Assembly (NCBI GenBank): GCA_016196285.1
Contig: JACPXY010000004.1
Span: 1 to 38,551 of the forward strand
From: Candidatus Pacearchaeota archaeon
GTDB taxonomy: Archaea > Nanobdellota > Nanobdellia > Pacearchaeales > GW2011-AR1
Direction of reading: 5' to 3'
DNA length: 38,551 bases
Shown here: one piece after another, positions 8,259 to 15,983 of the stretch
Numbering within the stretch: position 1 is the first letter of the stretch
How the letters are laid out: each line of letters begins with the position of its first letter
Made by a program: the position numbers and the translations under genes
Notes under the pieces: model-generated
Seen by the model: the letters and a program-made list of their open reading frames with translations, nothing else
The model's database searches: none
Told to the model about the DNA's origin: nothing

Positions 8259-9091
8259 TTGAAAAATCGCTGCAGAAGGAGAACCTTCTGAGGATACGTA
8301 AGCCTAAGCGCTATACCATAAACTGCGCCGGCAATAAGCCCGCCAAGATGCGCAGTATTGCCGATGGGCAGCGGCACAAAGAAACTAATAACTACCAAAG
8401 GGATAATCGCAACAAGAGGTGCAATCCACATGGGCATAGCGACAGGAACAGCAAATCTTCTAAAAGAAGCATGAGGTGAGAACAATGCAAAGATAGTGAC
8501 AAACGCAAGAATATTCGCAAGTACAATGAAGAACGTCTGTAGGAAGCTGGGAACAAATGGATAGAGAAGGAACTGGCCGATAATCACAATCAAAGGTCCG
8601 ACAACAAGATACACACGGTAGCGCGGCAGGAGAACCGCAAGCAGCCCAAGCAGCCCGAATAATGCTCCTGAAGCTCCTGCGGCCAGAGTGTCAGGAGTCC
8701 CTAATACTGAAGCTCCCCAAGACACATGAGTTCCCAGTGCGGCACCGCCAACGAAGAACAGCGCTCCGACAATTCCTGCAGCAAAATAAAGCAGGAGCAG
8801 CCGTTTTCCACCGATGATTTTCTCGCTCAGATTTCCTAGAAAGAATAAAGAGAACATGTTCACTAATAAATGAAATCCGCCTTGATGCATGAAAATGCTA
8901 GTAACAAGTGTCCAGAGCGACTTTCCTTCCAGGATAGATGCAGGATGAATCTCAATCATGCTCAAAAGTTCAGGCTTCAATGCAGCAAGTATGCTGAAGA
9001 TAATAAACAGAATCACAGTAATCAGTATCAGCCAGTTTGTATATGATACCAATGAGAACAGGTAACGGATGAGTGAATTGCGTCTGGCCAT
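8255..9091 (-). CDS. Rhomboid-family intramembrane serine protease
   Basis: The 278-residue polytopic protein has the rhomboid core: FMHQGGFHLLVNM in helix 2 (the HxxxN type motif), the catalytic serine in GASGALFG near residue 140 and the catalytic histidine in AHLGGLIAG near residue 248. Both members of the Ser-His dyad are therefore present, so it should be an active protease cutting transmembrane substrates. An extra N-terminal helix precedes the core. The ATG overlaps the tfe stop by one base (TAATG), and the gene overlaps spoIIM by 4 nt. Coupling of a general transcription factor with a membrane protease and SpoIIM is notable but need not be functional. Confidence 0.92.
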   Translation of the reverse strand: MARRNSLIRYLFSLVSYTNWLILITVILFIIFSILAALKPELLSMIEIHPASILEGKSLWTLVTSIFMHQGGFHLLVNMFSLFFLGNLSEKIIGGKRLLLLYFAAGIVGALFFVGGAALGTHVSWGASVLGTPDTLAAGASGALFGLLGLLAVLLPRYRVYLVVGPLIVIIGQFLLYPFVPSFLQTFFIVLANILAFVTIFALFSPHASFRRFAVPVAMPMWIAPLVAIIPLVVISFFVPLPIGNTAHLGGLIAGAVYGIALRLTYPQKVLLLQRFFK

Positions 9092-9774
9092 TATCGCTTC
9101 TTACGTTTTTGAGAACCTTTTGTCTTTGTCTTCTTGAGAACAGATTTTTGCCGGGCTTTCTGGGCAAGCTTCTGCCTCGCTGCGCGTTCTTTCTTCCGCT
9201 TCCGCTCATCAGCCTTCATACGCCGGGTTCGAGCCTGATCTTCCTTATGGTTAATAATCTTTAGTTCATCGTTTACCTTTGAAAGAGCCTGCTCAAGCTT
9301 GGCAATCTCCCGCTCAAGCTCCTGAATTTCTGCACTCGTGTCTTTTACCTCTAAAACCTCTCCGCATTCTGGGCACGCATAAGTATGCAATAATGCTTGT
9401 TCCTCATTGAATTCGAGATGGCAATTTTTGCACAAATAAAATCTGCCCTGTTTTCTGCTCTGGAGCTGCGAGCGAAGAGAAGTAATGGTCTTGTCCATAG
9501 TATCTCTGAATTTAAGCAAGCTCTTTCCCGAATTAAGCGTCCAGAAGTAGGTATACCATCCGCCCTTCTTGTTGTCTTTCTTCCGCACAAAGCTTACGAG
9601 CCCTTCATCAGCCAGTTTGTAGAGAATATTTCTCGTCTGATTGATGGTCAAGTTCAGCTTCTTAGCTATCAGGAATTCATTGACATTTTTCTTTCCATAA
9701 AGCAGATCAACTATGCCTGATGCATTTGTGCCAGCAAAAGAGCTGATAATACTTTTAAGAAGAGTGACCTGCAT
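9091..9774 (-). CDS. tfe: Transcription factor E (TFE, TFIIE alpha homologue)
   Basis: TFE stabilises the open promoter complex with TBP, TFB and RNA polymerase. The 227-residue protein has the N-terminal winged helix (VNEFLIAKKLNLTINQTRNILYKL, about residues 31-54) with the conserved wing W-Y-T-Y-F-W near residue 73. A zinc ribbon follows with CKNC at about 115-118 and CPEC at about 134-137. A coiled-coil segment precedes an unusually long, highly basic C-terminal tail of about 45 residues rich in Lys and Arg. That tail is longer and more basic than in typical archaeal TFE and could bind nucleic acid. A TTTTTAAG box centred near 9799 supports the start. Confidence 0.92.
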   Translation of the reverse strand: MQVTLLKSIISSFAGTNASGIVDLLYGKKNVNEFLIAKKLNLTINQTRNILYKLADEGLVSFVRKKDNKKGGWYTYFWTLNSGKSLLKFRDTMDKTITSLRSQLQSRKQGRFYLCKNCHLEFNEEQALLHTYACPECGEVLEVKDTSAEIQELEREIAKLEQALSKVNDELKIINHKEDQARTRRMKADERKRKKERAARQKLAQKARQKSVLKKTKTKGSQKRKKR

Positions 9775-9867
9775 AATGAGTTGTAAAGGTGTTCTCTTAA
9801 AAATGTTTCGTATAAGTGTTACTATCCTAAAATTAATATAAAGCTATATAAATTGATAGCTTGGAAT

Positions 9868-10443
9868 ATGCGTATGTTCTGGAATAAAAAGGGTGACAAG
9901 GCTTCACTTCCCGATCTTCCTCCGCTTAAAACAGGTTTTGCACAACCTCTCTCGATATCTGATGATGAAGATGATGGTATCATTGAGAAACACGACCTTC
10001 CCTCATTTCCAGATTCTCCTATAAAACAAGGATTCTCGCAGGCAGCTATCAAAGATGCTGTGACGACTCAAGAGATAGAGGAAGATTCAGCAGGAATGAA
10101 TGAAGAAGATGAGTTCCAGTCAACAGCGCCTCCTCTTCCACTGCCGAGATTTAAGTCAGCACCTCTTGAAAGGTCTTTACCGCCTCCTCCTGAACCAGAG
10201 CCGGCAGTATTCAAAAAACCAATAAAGGGAGATGTTTTTGTAAAGATTGATAAGTTCCATGCAGCACGGCGTGCATTACAAGCAGCACAGGAAAAAGTTG
10301 ATGAAATAGACCATCTGCTAAAGAAAATCAGGGAGACGAGAATGAGAGAAGAACAAGAGCTTACTGCGTGGGAGAAGGATATTACCTCCGTAAAGACCAG
10401 GGTTGAGGACGTTTCAAAGAATCTATTTGATAAGCTCACATGA
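9868..10443 (+). CDS. Pro-rich protein with C-terminal coiled coil, unknown function
   Basis: This protein of about 191 residues begins MRMFWNKK, then has a disordered acidic region with two related motifs, LPDLPPLKTGFAQPLS and LPSFPDSPIKQGFSQAAIK. A Pro-rich stretch (SLPPPPEPEP) and a C-terminal coiled coil (about residues 125-190) starting FVKIDKFHAARRAL follow. Starts at 9868 and 9874 are both possible: two TATA-like stretches at 9837-9851 fit the second better, with its centre 26 nt upstream. The stop overlaps the next gene by 4 nt (ATGA). I do not recognise a named family. The architecture suggests a scaffold or adaptor with short binding motifs. Confidence 0.75.
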   Translation: MRMFWNKKGDKASLPDLPPLKTGFAQPLSISDDEDDGIIEKHDLPSFPDSPIKQGFSQAAIKDAVTTQEIEEDSAGMNEEDEFQSTAPPLPLPRFKSAPLERSLPPPPEPEPAVFKKPIKGDVFVKIDKFHAARRALQAAQEKVDEIDHLLKKIRETRMREEQELTAWEKDITSVKTRVEDVSKNLFDKLT

Positions 10444-10766
10444 GTTCTGAGTATGTCCGTTTTCTAGCAGATGAATCTCAGGCAATTCAAAAAGATGCGT
10501 TGACTGCTGAGCTTGAAACACTCACTTCTCTAAAGCACCTTCACGAGTACAAAAAGTTTAGACATGAGGGATTCAAACTTAAAATCTCTCTCAAGTCTAG
10601 GCTTGATGAGCTTGGAGAAAACCTTCAAGTTCTGGATAAAGTTCTCCCAATTTCTGAGGCAAAGATCAAGCACGAAGAGAAAGAGATAGTCATGCACAAA
10701 GAAGAAAAGTCCACAATTGAGGAAGAACTAGCTGAGATTCAGCGCAAGCTGGCTGCGCTGCGCTAG
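10440..10766 (+). CDS. Coiled-coil protein, partner of the upstream gene
   Basis: The 108-residue protein is almost entirely predicted coiled coil, with heptad-like leucine spacing in LTAELETLTSLKHLHEYKKF and in the second half (about residues 45-105, ending EIQRKLAALR). It has no transmembrane segment or recognisable catalytic motif. Its ATG overlaps the stop of the preceding coiled-coil gene by 4 nt, so the two are translated together in near-equal amounts and may form a heteromeric coiled coil. Function is unknown. Confidence 0.75.
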   Translation: MSSEYVRFLADESQAIQKDALTAELETLTSLKHLHEYKKFRHEGFKLKISLKSRLDELGENLQVLDKVLPISEAKIKHEEKEIVMHKEEKSTIEEELAEIQRKLAALR

Positions 10767-10794
10767 CACACCTGATAGCTGCTGAGACTAAACA

Positions 10795-10824
10795 TTTATA
10801 TAGTAAGTAAGGTATAACTTACTA
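10795..10824 (+). promoter_or_regulatory. Promoter and candidate operator of the AbrB/RelE module
   Basis: A TTTATA box at 10795-10800 is centred 26.5 nt before the ATG at 10824. Directly after it, TAGTAAGT (10801-10808) and ACTTACTA (10817-10824) form a perfect 8-bp inverted repeat with an 8-nt spacer that covers the expected transcription start. This is where an autoregulating antitoxin would bind. Confidence 0.65.
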
Positions 10825-11096
10825 TGGTAGAAATAGAAACAGCGACAATAAGCTCCAAAGGGCAGATAGTAATCCCTTCAAGTATGAGAAAAGATTTGAA
10901 AGAAGGAGATAGATTTCTTATCATAAAAGATAAATCCAGCTTCTTGTTAAAAAAAGCTGATGACTTAGATGAAAAGTTTAAAGAAGACCTTGAATTCGCA
11001 AGAAGAACCGAAGAAGCATGGAAAGAGATAGAAGAGGGAAAATTCAAGAGGATGTCTAAAGAAGAATTTCTTAAAGAGATAAGAAGCTTAAAATGA
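10824..11096 (+). CDS. AbrB/MazE-family antitoxin
   Basis: The 90-residue protein has an N-terminal swapped-hairpin AbrB domain: ATISSKGQIVIPSSMRKDLKEGDRF with the family's KGQIVIP motif at about residues 11-17. It then has an acidic and basic helical C-terminus (about 45-90) that would wrap the toxin. The toxin gene starts 1 nt after its stop. An inverted repeat overlapping the start region suggests autoregulation. The surrounding DNA is more AT-rich than the flanking core genes, in line with transfer. Confidence 0.87.
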   Translation: MVEIETATISSKGQIVIPSSMRKDLKEGDRFLIIKDKSSFLLKKADDLDEKFKEDLEFARRTEEAWKEIEEGKFKRMSKEEFLKEIRSLK

Positions 11097-11097
11097 G

Positions 11098-11337
11098 ATG
11101 GTAAAAGAGATAATCAGAACAAATAGTTTCTTGAGGAAATTGGATAAATCCATACTGGAAAAAGTTGAGAAGTTAATAATAAAACTTCTCTATAGTCCTG
11201 AGACAGGCAAACCTATGAGGCATGATAGAAAAGGAACAAGAGAAGTTTATGTTCCACCCTTCAGAATGAGTTATAGATATGATAAACCTAGAGATATTTT
11301 AATTTTTCTTGACATTTACCACAAAGACAATCAATAA
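11098..11337 (+). CDS. RelE/ParE-family toxin
   Basis: This 79-residue basic protein has the short RelE/ParE layout: two N-terminal helices (SFLRKLDKSILEKVEKLIIKL), then a beta-sheet with GKPMRHDRKGTREVYVPPFRMSYRY and DILIFLDIYHKD at the end. The conserved basic positions (Arg and Lys in the RKGTREV and PPFRMSYRY strands) are present, so it may be an active ribosome-dependent mRNA endonuclease or a gyrase inhibitor; the sequence alone does not say which. It is directly downstream of the AbrB-type antitoxin and directly upstream of alaS. Confidence 0.83.
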   Translation: MVKEIIRTNSFLRKLDKSILEKVEKLIIKLLYSPETGKPMRHDRKGTREVYVPPFRMSYRYDKPRDILIFLDIYHKDNQ

Positions 11338-11381
11338 TCCTTTCAGCAAACATTTTAATATCTCTCTTATCCCTTCTATAC

Positions 11382-13193
11382 ATGGCAATCACTTCCAGGC
11401 AGGAATTAATAAAGAGGTACATAGAGTTCTTCAAATCAAAAAAGCACAAGCACATCCCCTCCAGTTCTTTGATACCAGAAAACGACCCCACAGTTCTGTT
11501 CACAACAGCAGGCATGCATCCTCTTGTTCCGTATCTTTCAGGAGAGAAACATCCTCTAGGCTCTAGATTAGTCAATGTTCAAAAATGCATAAGAACACAA
11601 GACATAGATGAGGTGGGAGACTCCATTCATCATACTTTCTTTGAAATGCTCGGTAACTGGTCTCTCGGAGACTATTTCAAGAAAGAAGCAATCCAATTTT
11701 CATTCGAATTTCTAACTAAAGAACTCAAGCTTCCCTTAAATAAAATAGCAATTACCTGCTTTGGAGGAGATAAAAGAGTCCCTCAGCTTCCAGTAGATAA
11801 AGAATCTTCTGAAATATGGATAGATTTAGGAATACCAAAAGAACGTATTGCATTTCTTGAAGGAGGAGTATTTGAATCAAAGAAAAATTGGTGGGGTCCT
11901 GCAGGAGAAACTGGCCCTTGCGGCCCAGATACTGAAATGTTTTATTGGTCATCCAGCAAGCCAGCACCAAAAAAATTCAATCCGGAAGATGAAAACTGGG
12001 TTGAAATATGGAATGATGTTTTCATGCAGTATGAAAAGACAAAGGCAAATTCATACATCCAATTAAAGCAGAAAAATGTAGATACAGGAATGGGTGTAGA
12101 AAGAACATTAGCTGTATTAAATGGATTAGAAGATAACTATCTTACCAGCATCTTTCAGCCAGTAACAAAAGAGATAGAAAAGATATCTAATAAAAAATAC
12201 GGCAAGAATAAAGAAGATACAAAGGCAATGAGAATCATAGCAGACCACGCAAGGGCATCTATCTTTATTTTAGGAGATGAAAGAGCAATAAAGCCCAGCA
12301 ATATAGGCCAAGGCTATGTTCTAAGAAGATTAATAAGAAGAGCGGTCAGATACGGAAAGCTACTAGGAATAAAAGAAAGTTTCATGCACCATTTAATTCA
12401 TCCAATCCTAGAAGTTTATCCAGACTATCAGGAATTGCACAGAAATCACAAATTTATAGAACAAGAATTAAAAAGTGAAGAAGAAAGATTCAACTCAACT
12501 CTAGAAAAAGGATTAAAAAAGTTCAAAGAATTAAGCAAGGAAAAATTAATATCGGGAAAAGATGCTTTCTTATTATTTCAATCATACGGCTTTCCAATTG
12601 AATTCACAGAAGAATTGGCAGATGAAGCAGGAATTAAAGTTGACTTGGAAGAATACAATGAAGAATTCAAAAGACATCAAGATTTGTCAAGAACTTCATC
12701 AGCAGGAATGTTCAAATCAGGCCTCGCAGACGACAGCGAAGCAACAAGAAAATTGCACACAGCTACTCACTTGCTAAATGAAGCTCTTAGAATAGTATTG
12801 AAAGATAAAGAGATAAAACAAAAAGGCTCAAACATCACTCCCGAGCGTTTAAGATTTGACTTCAACTTCCCAAGAAAACTTACTGAAGAAGAGATAAAAG
12901 AGATAGAAAGACTCATAAATAAAAAGATAAAAGATGGATTAGAAATAATAAGGGAAGAAATTCCATTAGAACAAGCAATCAGTTCAGGAGCACAGCATGA
13001 ATTCAATGCAAGATATCCTGAACTAGTATCAGTCTACACAATCCAAGACAAGTCAGAAAAAGGGGGCTGGTTCAGCAAAGAATTCTGCACAGGCCCCCAT
13101 GTCAATAACACATCAGAGCTTGGAAGCTTCAAAATAACAAAGGAAGAATCAGTCTCTGCAGGAATCAGAAGGATAAAAGCAGTTGTGGGATAA
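11382..13193 (+). CDS. alaS: Alanyl-tRNA synthetase, short bacterial/CPR-like form
   Basis: AlaRS charges tRNA-Ala and edits Ser/Gly mischarging. The catalytic domain is clear (FTTAGMHPLVPYL, VNVQKCIRTQDIDEVGD, FFEMLGNWSLGDYF, GPCGPDTE, NVDTGMGVERT). The editing domain keeps its four metal ligands, in HTATHLL near residue 465 and CTGPHV near residue 570. The protein stops at 603 residues, directly after the editing domain, and lacks the C-terminal DHHA1/C-Ala region of the usual 850-900 residue enzymes. The motif wording matches bacterial and especially CPR-type AlaRS rather than archaeal ones (recognition, not a tree). Codon use is AT-rich. A TTTTAATA box near 11353-11360 supports the start. 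Confidence 0.93.
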   Translation: MAITSRQELIKRYIEFFKSKKHKHIPSSSLIPENDPTVLFTTAGMHPLVPYLSGEKHPLGSRLVNVQKCIRTQDIDEVGDSIHHTFFEMLGNWSLGDYFKKEAIQFSFEFLTKELKLPLNKIAITCFGGDKRVPQLPVDKESSEIWIDLGIPKERIAFLEGGVFESKKNWWGPAGETGPCGPDTEMFYWSSSKPAPKKFNPEDENWVEIWNDVFMQYEKTKANSYIQLKQKNVDTGMGVERTLAVLNGLEDNYLTSIFQPVTKEIEKISNKKYGKNKEDTKAMRIIADHARASIFILGDERAIKPSNIGQGYVLRRLIRRAVRYGKLLGIKESFMHHLIHPILEVYPDYQELHRNHKFIEQELKSEEERFNSTLEKGLKKFKELSKEKLISGKDAFLLFQSYGFPIEFTEELADEAGIKVDLEEYNEEFKRHQDLSRTSSAGMFKSGLADDSEATRKLHTATHLLNEALRIVLKDKEIKQKGSNITPERLRFDFNFPRKLTEEEIKEIERLINKKIKDGLEIIREEIPLEQAISSGAQHEFNARYPELVSVYTIQDKSEKGGWFSKEFCTGPHVNNTSELGSFKITKEESVSAGIRRIKAVVG

Positions 13194-13194
13194 G

Positions 13195-13413
13195 ATGAAG
13201 ACAAAAGTGAAGCTCCAAGAGGGGTTTGTCTACGGCAGTGTGGAGCATCAGAAAAAAGACTATCGTTAGCTCATACAACTAAGATTTTATAGTCAGACAT
13301 CAGGTGATTATCTTTGGGACACATCTTACTGTCACAAAAGAATTCTCGGCAAAGAGCGTTAAGAAGCTGTTCACCTGAGCAATATTTAAATACAATTCTG
13401 ATGTATACATAGA
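13195..13413. other. Spacer with a 24-codon mini-ORF and a promoter
   Basis: One base after the alaS stop an ATG opens a 24-codon frame (13195-13269, starting MKTKVKLQEG). It is too short to judge and may be a gene remnant. The right end holds a TTTAAA box at 13385-13390, centred 26.5 nt before the next ATG. A GAGCATCAGAAA stretch near 13246 weakly recalls the dispersed repeat. Nothing else is evident. Confidence 0.4.
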
Positions 13414-13806
13414 ATGAAACAAAGGGTCCAGCATGCAGTTTACTTTATCGGATGTAATGAGCTGGGAGAAGTAGATCTTAAAGCATTTGAGCCTCTAGTA
13501 AGACACACAAGACAGTGCAGCCAGGTAATTACTGATTATAGGGCTGCAGAAGAAGTTTCTCTTGATGCAGCAATAGTAGCTGCTTCTGGACAGCACGAAC
13601 TGGCAGCCCGTTGCCAGGTAACTCAATTAAAGAATGAAGGAATACCTGTACTCTTTCTTGAACACATCACTTCTGGGGAAAGTAAAAAGGAGAAAACCGT
13701 GTATGGTGCACATGTCACATACAAAGAAGATGCACGTGCCTATCACGCAATCACTGAATTTATACGCTGCAGAATTACCAGAAAGAAAAGAGCTAAGCAC
13801 TACTGA
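13414..13806 (+). CDS. Hypothetical protein, alpha/beta
   Basis: This 130-residue protein alternates hydrophobic strands and helices (HAVYFIGCNELGEVD, then LDAAIVAASGQHELAARC, IPVLFLEHI), suggesting a small alpha/beta fold. It has a basic tail (ITRKKRAKHY). I do not recognise a family. A TTTAAA box centred 26.5 nt upstream of the ATG shows it has its own promoter and is probably expressed without a leader. It ends convergently with uppP, overlapping it by 14 nt. Confidence 0.68.
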   Translation: MKQRVQHAVYFIGCNELGEVDLKAFEPLVRHTRQCSQVITDYRAAEEVSLDAAIVAASGQHELAARCQVTQLKNEGIPVLFLEHITSGESKKEKTVYGAHVTYKEDARAYHAITEFIRCRITRKKRAKHY

Positions 13807-14575
13807 AAGAGAGATAGAGTAAAAGTCCTGCTGCGAGGGAGAGTGCATAAAATGCAAACCAGCGCAGATTCTTTCTTGAGTTTAATATTACCTTGAACAT
13901 CCAGTGTATAACCAGCAATCCGACAAGGAAAGAGACAAGTGTTGCCCAAATCAGCTCAGACGGCAATTGTTGATTTCCAATAACCAGGATATTGGCACCG
14001 AAGATAATCGGAATCGCCATAAGAAAAGAGAAACGCGCAGCAGCTTTCTGCTCAAGGCCAAGTAGCATGCCAGTTGCCAAGGTGCTTCCTGAACGCGAGA
14101 TGCCTGGAAGGATAGAAGCGGCTTGTGCAACGCCTACGAGAAGTGCATCGAATGGAGAGAGCATCTTCTTTCGCTTCTTAAAGTCCAGTGAGGCAATCAA
14201 GAGAAACGCGCCAGTCACTGCAAATCCCAGTGCTGCAACCAACAAACTGGAGAAGATGCCTTCAAAAAAATTAAAGAACGTATAACCGATAAGTGCTGCG
14301 GGAATGCTTGCAACAATCAAAAGCACACCTGTCTTTCCTTCTTGCGTGTCAAAACGAAAGCGTAAAACATCTCGTAGTATATCAACAATATCCTTGCCGA
14401 AATACACAAATACCGCCATTAAAGTTCCGAAATGCAGAGCCACCTCGAATAATAGTCCTCCTGAATAGCCCAGCAGATGCTCAAATAGGAGTAAATGCCC
14501 TGAACTTGAGATAGGCAGCCACTCAGTAATGCCCTGCACAACAGCCAAAATCAGCGCAGCAAGCAGATCATTCAT
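13793..14575 (-). CDS. uppP: Undecaprenyl-diphosphatase family (UppP/BacA)
   Basis: UppP dephosphorylates polyprenyl diphosphates to recycle the lipid carrier of glycan synthesis. The 260-residue membrane protein has the two BacA signatures: GITEWLPISSSGHLLL near residues 15-30, with the catalytic Glu and Ser-rich loop, and the repeat ILPGISRSGSTLATGMLLG near residue 158, with its conserved Arg. In an archaeon the substrate is probably a dolichol-type polyprenyl diphosphate (inference). It fits with the glycosyltransferases and exporter elsewhere in the window. Confidence 0.93.
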   Translation of the reverse strand: MNDLLAALILAVVQGITEWLPISSSGHLLLFEHLLGYSGGLLFEVALHFGTLMAVFVYFGKDIVDILRDVLRFRFDTQEGKTGVLLIVASIPAALIGYTFFNFFEGIFSSLLVAALGFAVTGAFLLIASLDFKKRKKMLSPFDALLVGVAQAASILPGISRSGSTLATGMLLGLEQKAAARFSFLMAIPIIFGANILVIGNQQLPSELIWATLVSFLVGLLVIHWMFKVILNSRKNLRWFAFYALSLAAGLLLYLSFSSA

Positions 14576-14756
14576 CTGGCTCCTGACACATAACAGTTAA
14601 TAAAGATAACGAAATCCATTAAAGTAGCGTCACCTGATTTTTTCAAAGCGAAAAATCAAATCTAACCACCTATTTTCTACCAACTCTAAATTCAGAATAC
14701 ACTTTATTAGCAGTCGAAACTAGGAAAGAATAAAAAAGAAAAGAAAAAGGCAGGAA

Positions 14757-14930
14757 TTACAGGCGGCAATCCCAACACAGCAGCGGAAGCTGTATACGTC
14801 GTGCGCGTATGGCGCGCACTACTTCCTCGACCTGGACCTCGTCGCCATCACGGCTGAGGTCATAGCTCAAGTCAAAGATAGCTCCACACGAGCTGCATCG
14901 GGCAGGGAGGGCACAGGCTTGGCTTTCCAT
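14757..14930 (-). CDS. Small zinc-finger-like protein, 57 residues
   Basis: The frame runs from ATG at 14930 to TAA at 14757. Two Cys pairs, CSSC at residues 12-15 and CWDC at 52-55, bracket an acidic then basic helical segment (DEVQVEEVVRAIRARR). This looks like one zinc-binding knuckle pair closing a small domain; residue 6 is also Cys. A TATATA stretch at 14952-14959 is centred about 25.5 nt upstream of the ATG, on the usual spacing, which supports a real leaderless gene. I do not recognise the family. It stands alone between uppP and a hypothetical gene. Confidence 0.65.
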   Translation of the reverse strand: MESQACALPARCSSCGAIFDLSYDLSRDGDEVQVEEVVRAIRARRIQLPLLCWDCRL

Positions 14931-15157
14931 AGCAAAAATATGCTGTACAAGTATATATACTAAGTACGAAATACAATAGACTGATTCCTATGCCATAATT
15001 CTTTTATACTCATTCACTTAAAAAAGACAAAGCCGATTAATTGGAAGAAAGTTACGCCCTATTTAAAGCATGCTCCTCGAGAAACAGAGTGTCACTAAGA
15101 GAAGAGTTCACGCTCGACGGTAGGAAAAATACTTAAACTCTGGAGAAATACACGAGC
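14931..15157. other. Intergenic spacer between divergent small genes
   Basis: Apart from the TATATA box of the leftward gene (14952-14959) and a CTTAAA box at 15132-15137 ahead of the rightward gene, I see no further gene, repeat or strong hairpin here. Confidence 0.5.
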
Positions 15158-15352
15158 ATGGAAGAAGCTAAGAAAGAAGAAGAGCCTGCGCTGGTTCTTG
15201 AATCAGGAAGCTATGAGATCACCGGACCGTCCACTGGAGAGATACAAATGGATACCCTTATTTTAAAGAGCGGCTCCGGTGCAACTAGAATCTGGAAGCT
15301 CAAGTCCTTGGATAAGAAGCAGGCACTCTTCGAGATTGTAAAGTTCGGGTAA
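15158..15352 (+). CDS. Hypothetical small protein
   Basis: This 64-residue acidic protein has a Lys/Glu-rich start (EEAKKEEEP) followed by alternating hydrophobic residues that suggest a small beta-sheet (SYEITGPSTGEIQMDTLIL, then RIWKLKSL and ALFEIVKFG). A CTTAAA box lies about 23 nt before the ATG. No family is recognised and no neighbour gives a clue to its role. Confidence 0.55.
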   Translation: MEEAKKEEEPALVLESGSYEITGPSTGEIQMDTLILKSGSGATRIWKLKSLDKKQALFEIVKFG

Positions 15353-15444
15353 GTAAAATTAACCGCAATTCAAGTTCGCCGCTTAATACTAAATTCACAA
15401 TATGCAGCGCCATTCTCCGTCAAAGTCTAAAACCTAATCGAAAG

Positions 15445-15474
15445 ACTTAAATATGTGCTTACACATAATTAAGT
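15445..15474 (+). promoter_or_regulatory. Promoter and 30-bp palindromic operator of vapB
   Basis: The block is a nearly perfect palindrome: outer arms ACTTAA (15445-15450) and TTAAGT (15469-15474), inner arms TATGTG (15452-15457) and CACATA (15462-15467), centre CTTA, with one mismatched base on each side. A CTTAAA box (15446-15451) inside it is centred 26.5 nt before the ATG, so a bound VapB dimer pair would block TBP. Confidence 0.68.
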
Positions 15475-15693
15475 ATGACGAACATGACTTTATCAATACC
15501 AGAATCACTTTTTGAGAAAATGAAAGCAATGAAGGAAATGCGTTGGAGTGAGATAGCCAGGCAGGCATTTGAGAGCAAGATAAAAGAAGCCGATTTTGAG
15601 GAAAGCTTGTTAAAGAAAAGCAAAATAACTGCAAAAGATATTGAAGAGATAAGCAGTAAAATAAAGAGAGAGATTGCTAAGGACTTGGGGTAA
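15475..15693 (+). CDS. vapB: VapB-type antitoxin
   Basis: The 72-residue protein starts MTLSIPESLFEKMKAMKEMRWSEIARQAF in the pattern of ribbon-helix-helix antitoxins (a strand with alternating polar and hydrophobic residues, then two helices). The charged C-terminal helix would bind the toxin (DIEEISSKIKREIAKDLG). It is one base upstream of a broken VapC gene. Its palindromic operator is intact, so the antitoxin may still be expressed and self-regulated without its toxin. Confidence 0.8.
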   Translation: MTNMTLSIPESLFEKMKAMKEMRWSEIARQAFESKIKEADFEESLLKKSKITAKDIEEISSKIKREIAKDLG

Positions 15694-15694
15694 A

Positions 15695-15983
15695 GTGAAA
15701 ATAGTTATAGATGTTAATATTTTGATATCCGCTCTATTGAAAGACTCTAAAACAAGGAGTATTATAAAAAGTTCAGGCATGGATCTTTATTTTCCAGAGA
15801 TTGCTTTTCATAAGATTAGCCGAGGAATTAATGAAAACAATTGATGAAGAGGATTACCCTTTTGTTGCAGCAGCTTTAAGTTTGGGTAATGATGGAGTAG
15901 TCTGGAGTGAAGACAAACATTTTGAAAAGCAGAATATAGTTAAAATTATAAAAACAACTGACTTAGAAAAATTTGTTTCTTAG
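15695..15983 (+). pseudogene. vapC: Broken VapC (PIN-domain) toxin
   Basis: A GTG at 15695 opens the start of a PIN domain (VKIVIDVNILISALLKD, with the first catalytic Asp) that runs to about PEIAFH and then stops in frame. The PIN C-terminus continues in another frame (15801-15983: EDYPFVAAALSLGNDGVVWSEDKHF, with two more acidic sites). About 40-50 residues between these parts, including the expected second acidic residue, are absent. The gene therefore carries an internal deletion that also shifted the frame. With the operator and vapB intact, this reads as a toxin inactivated after acquisition. Confidence 0.8.
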
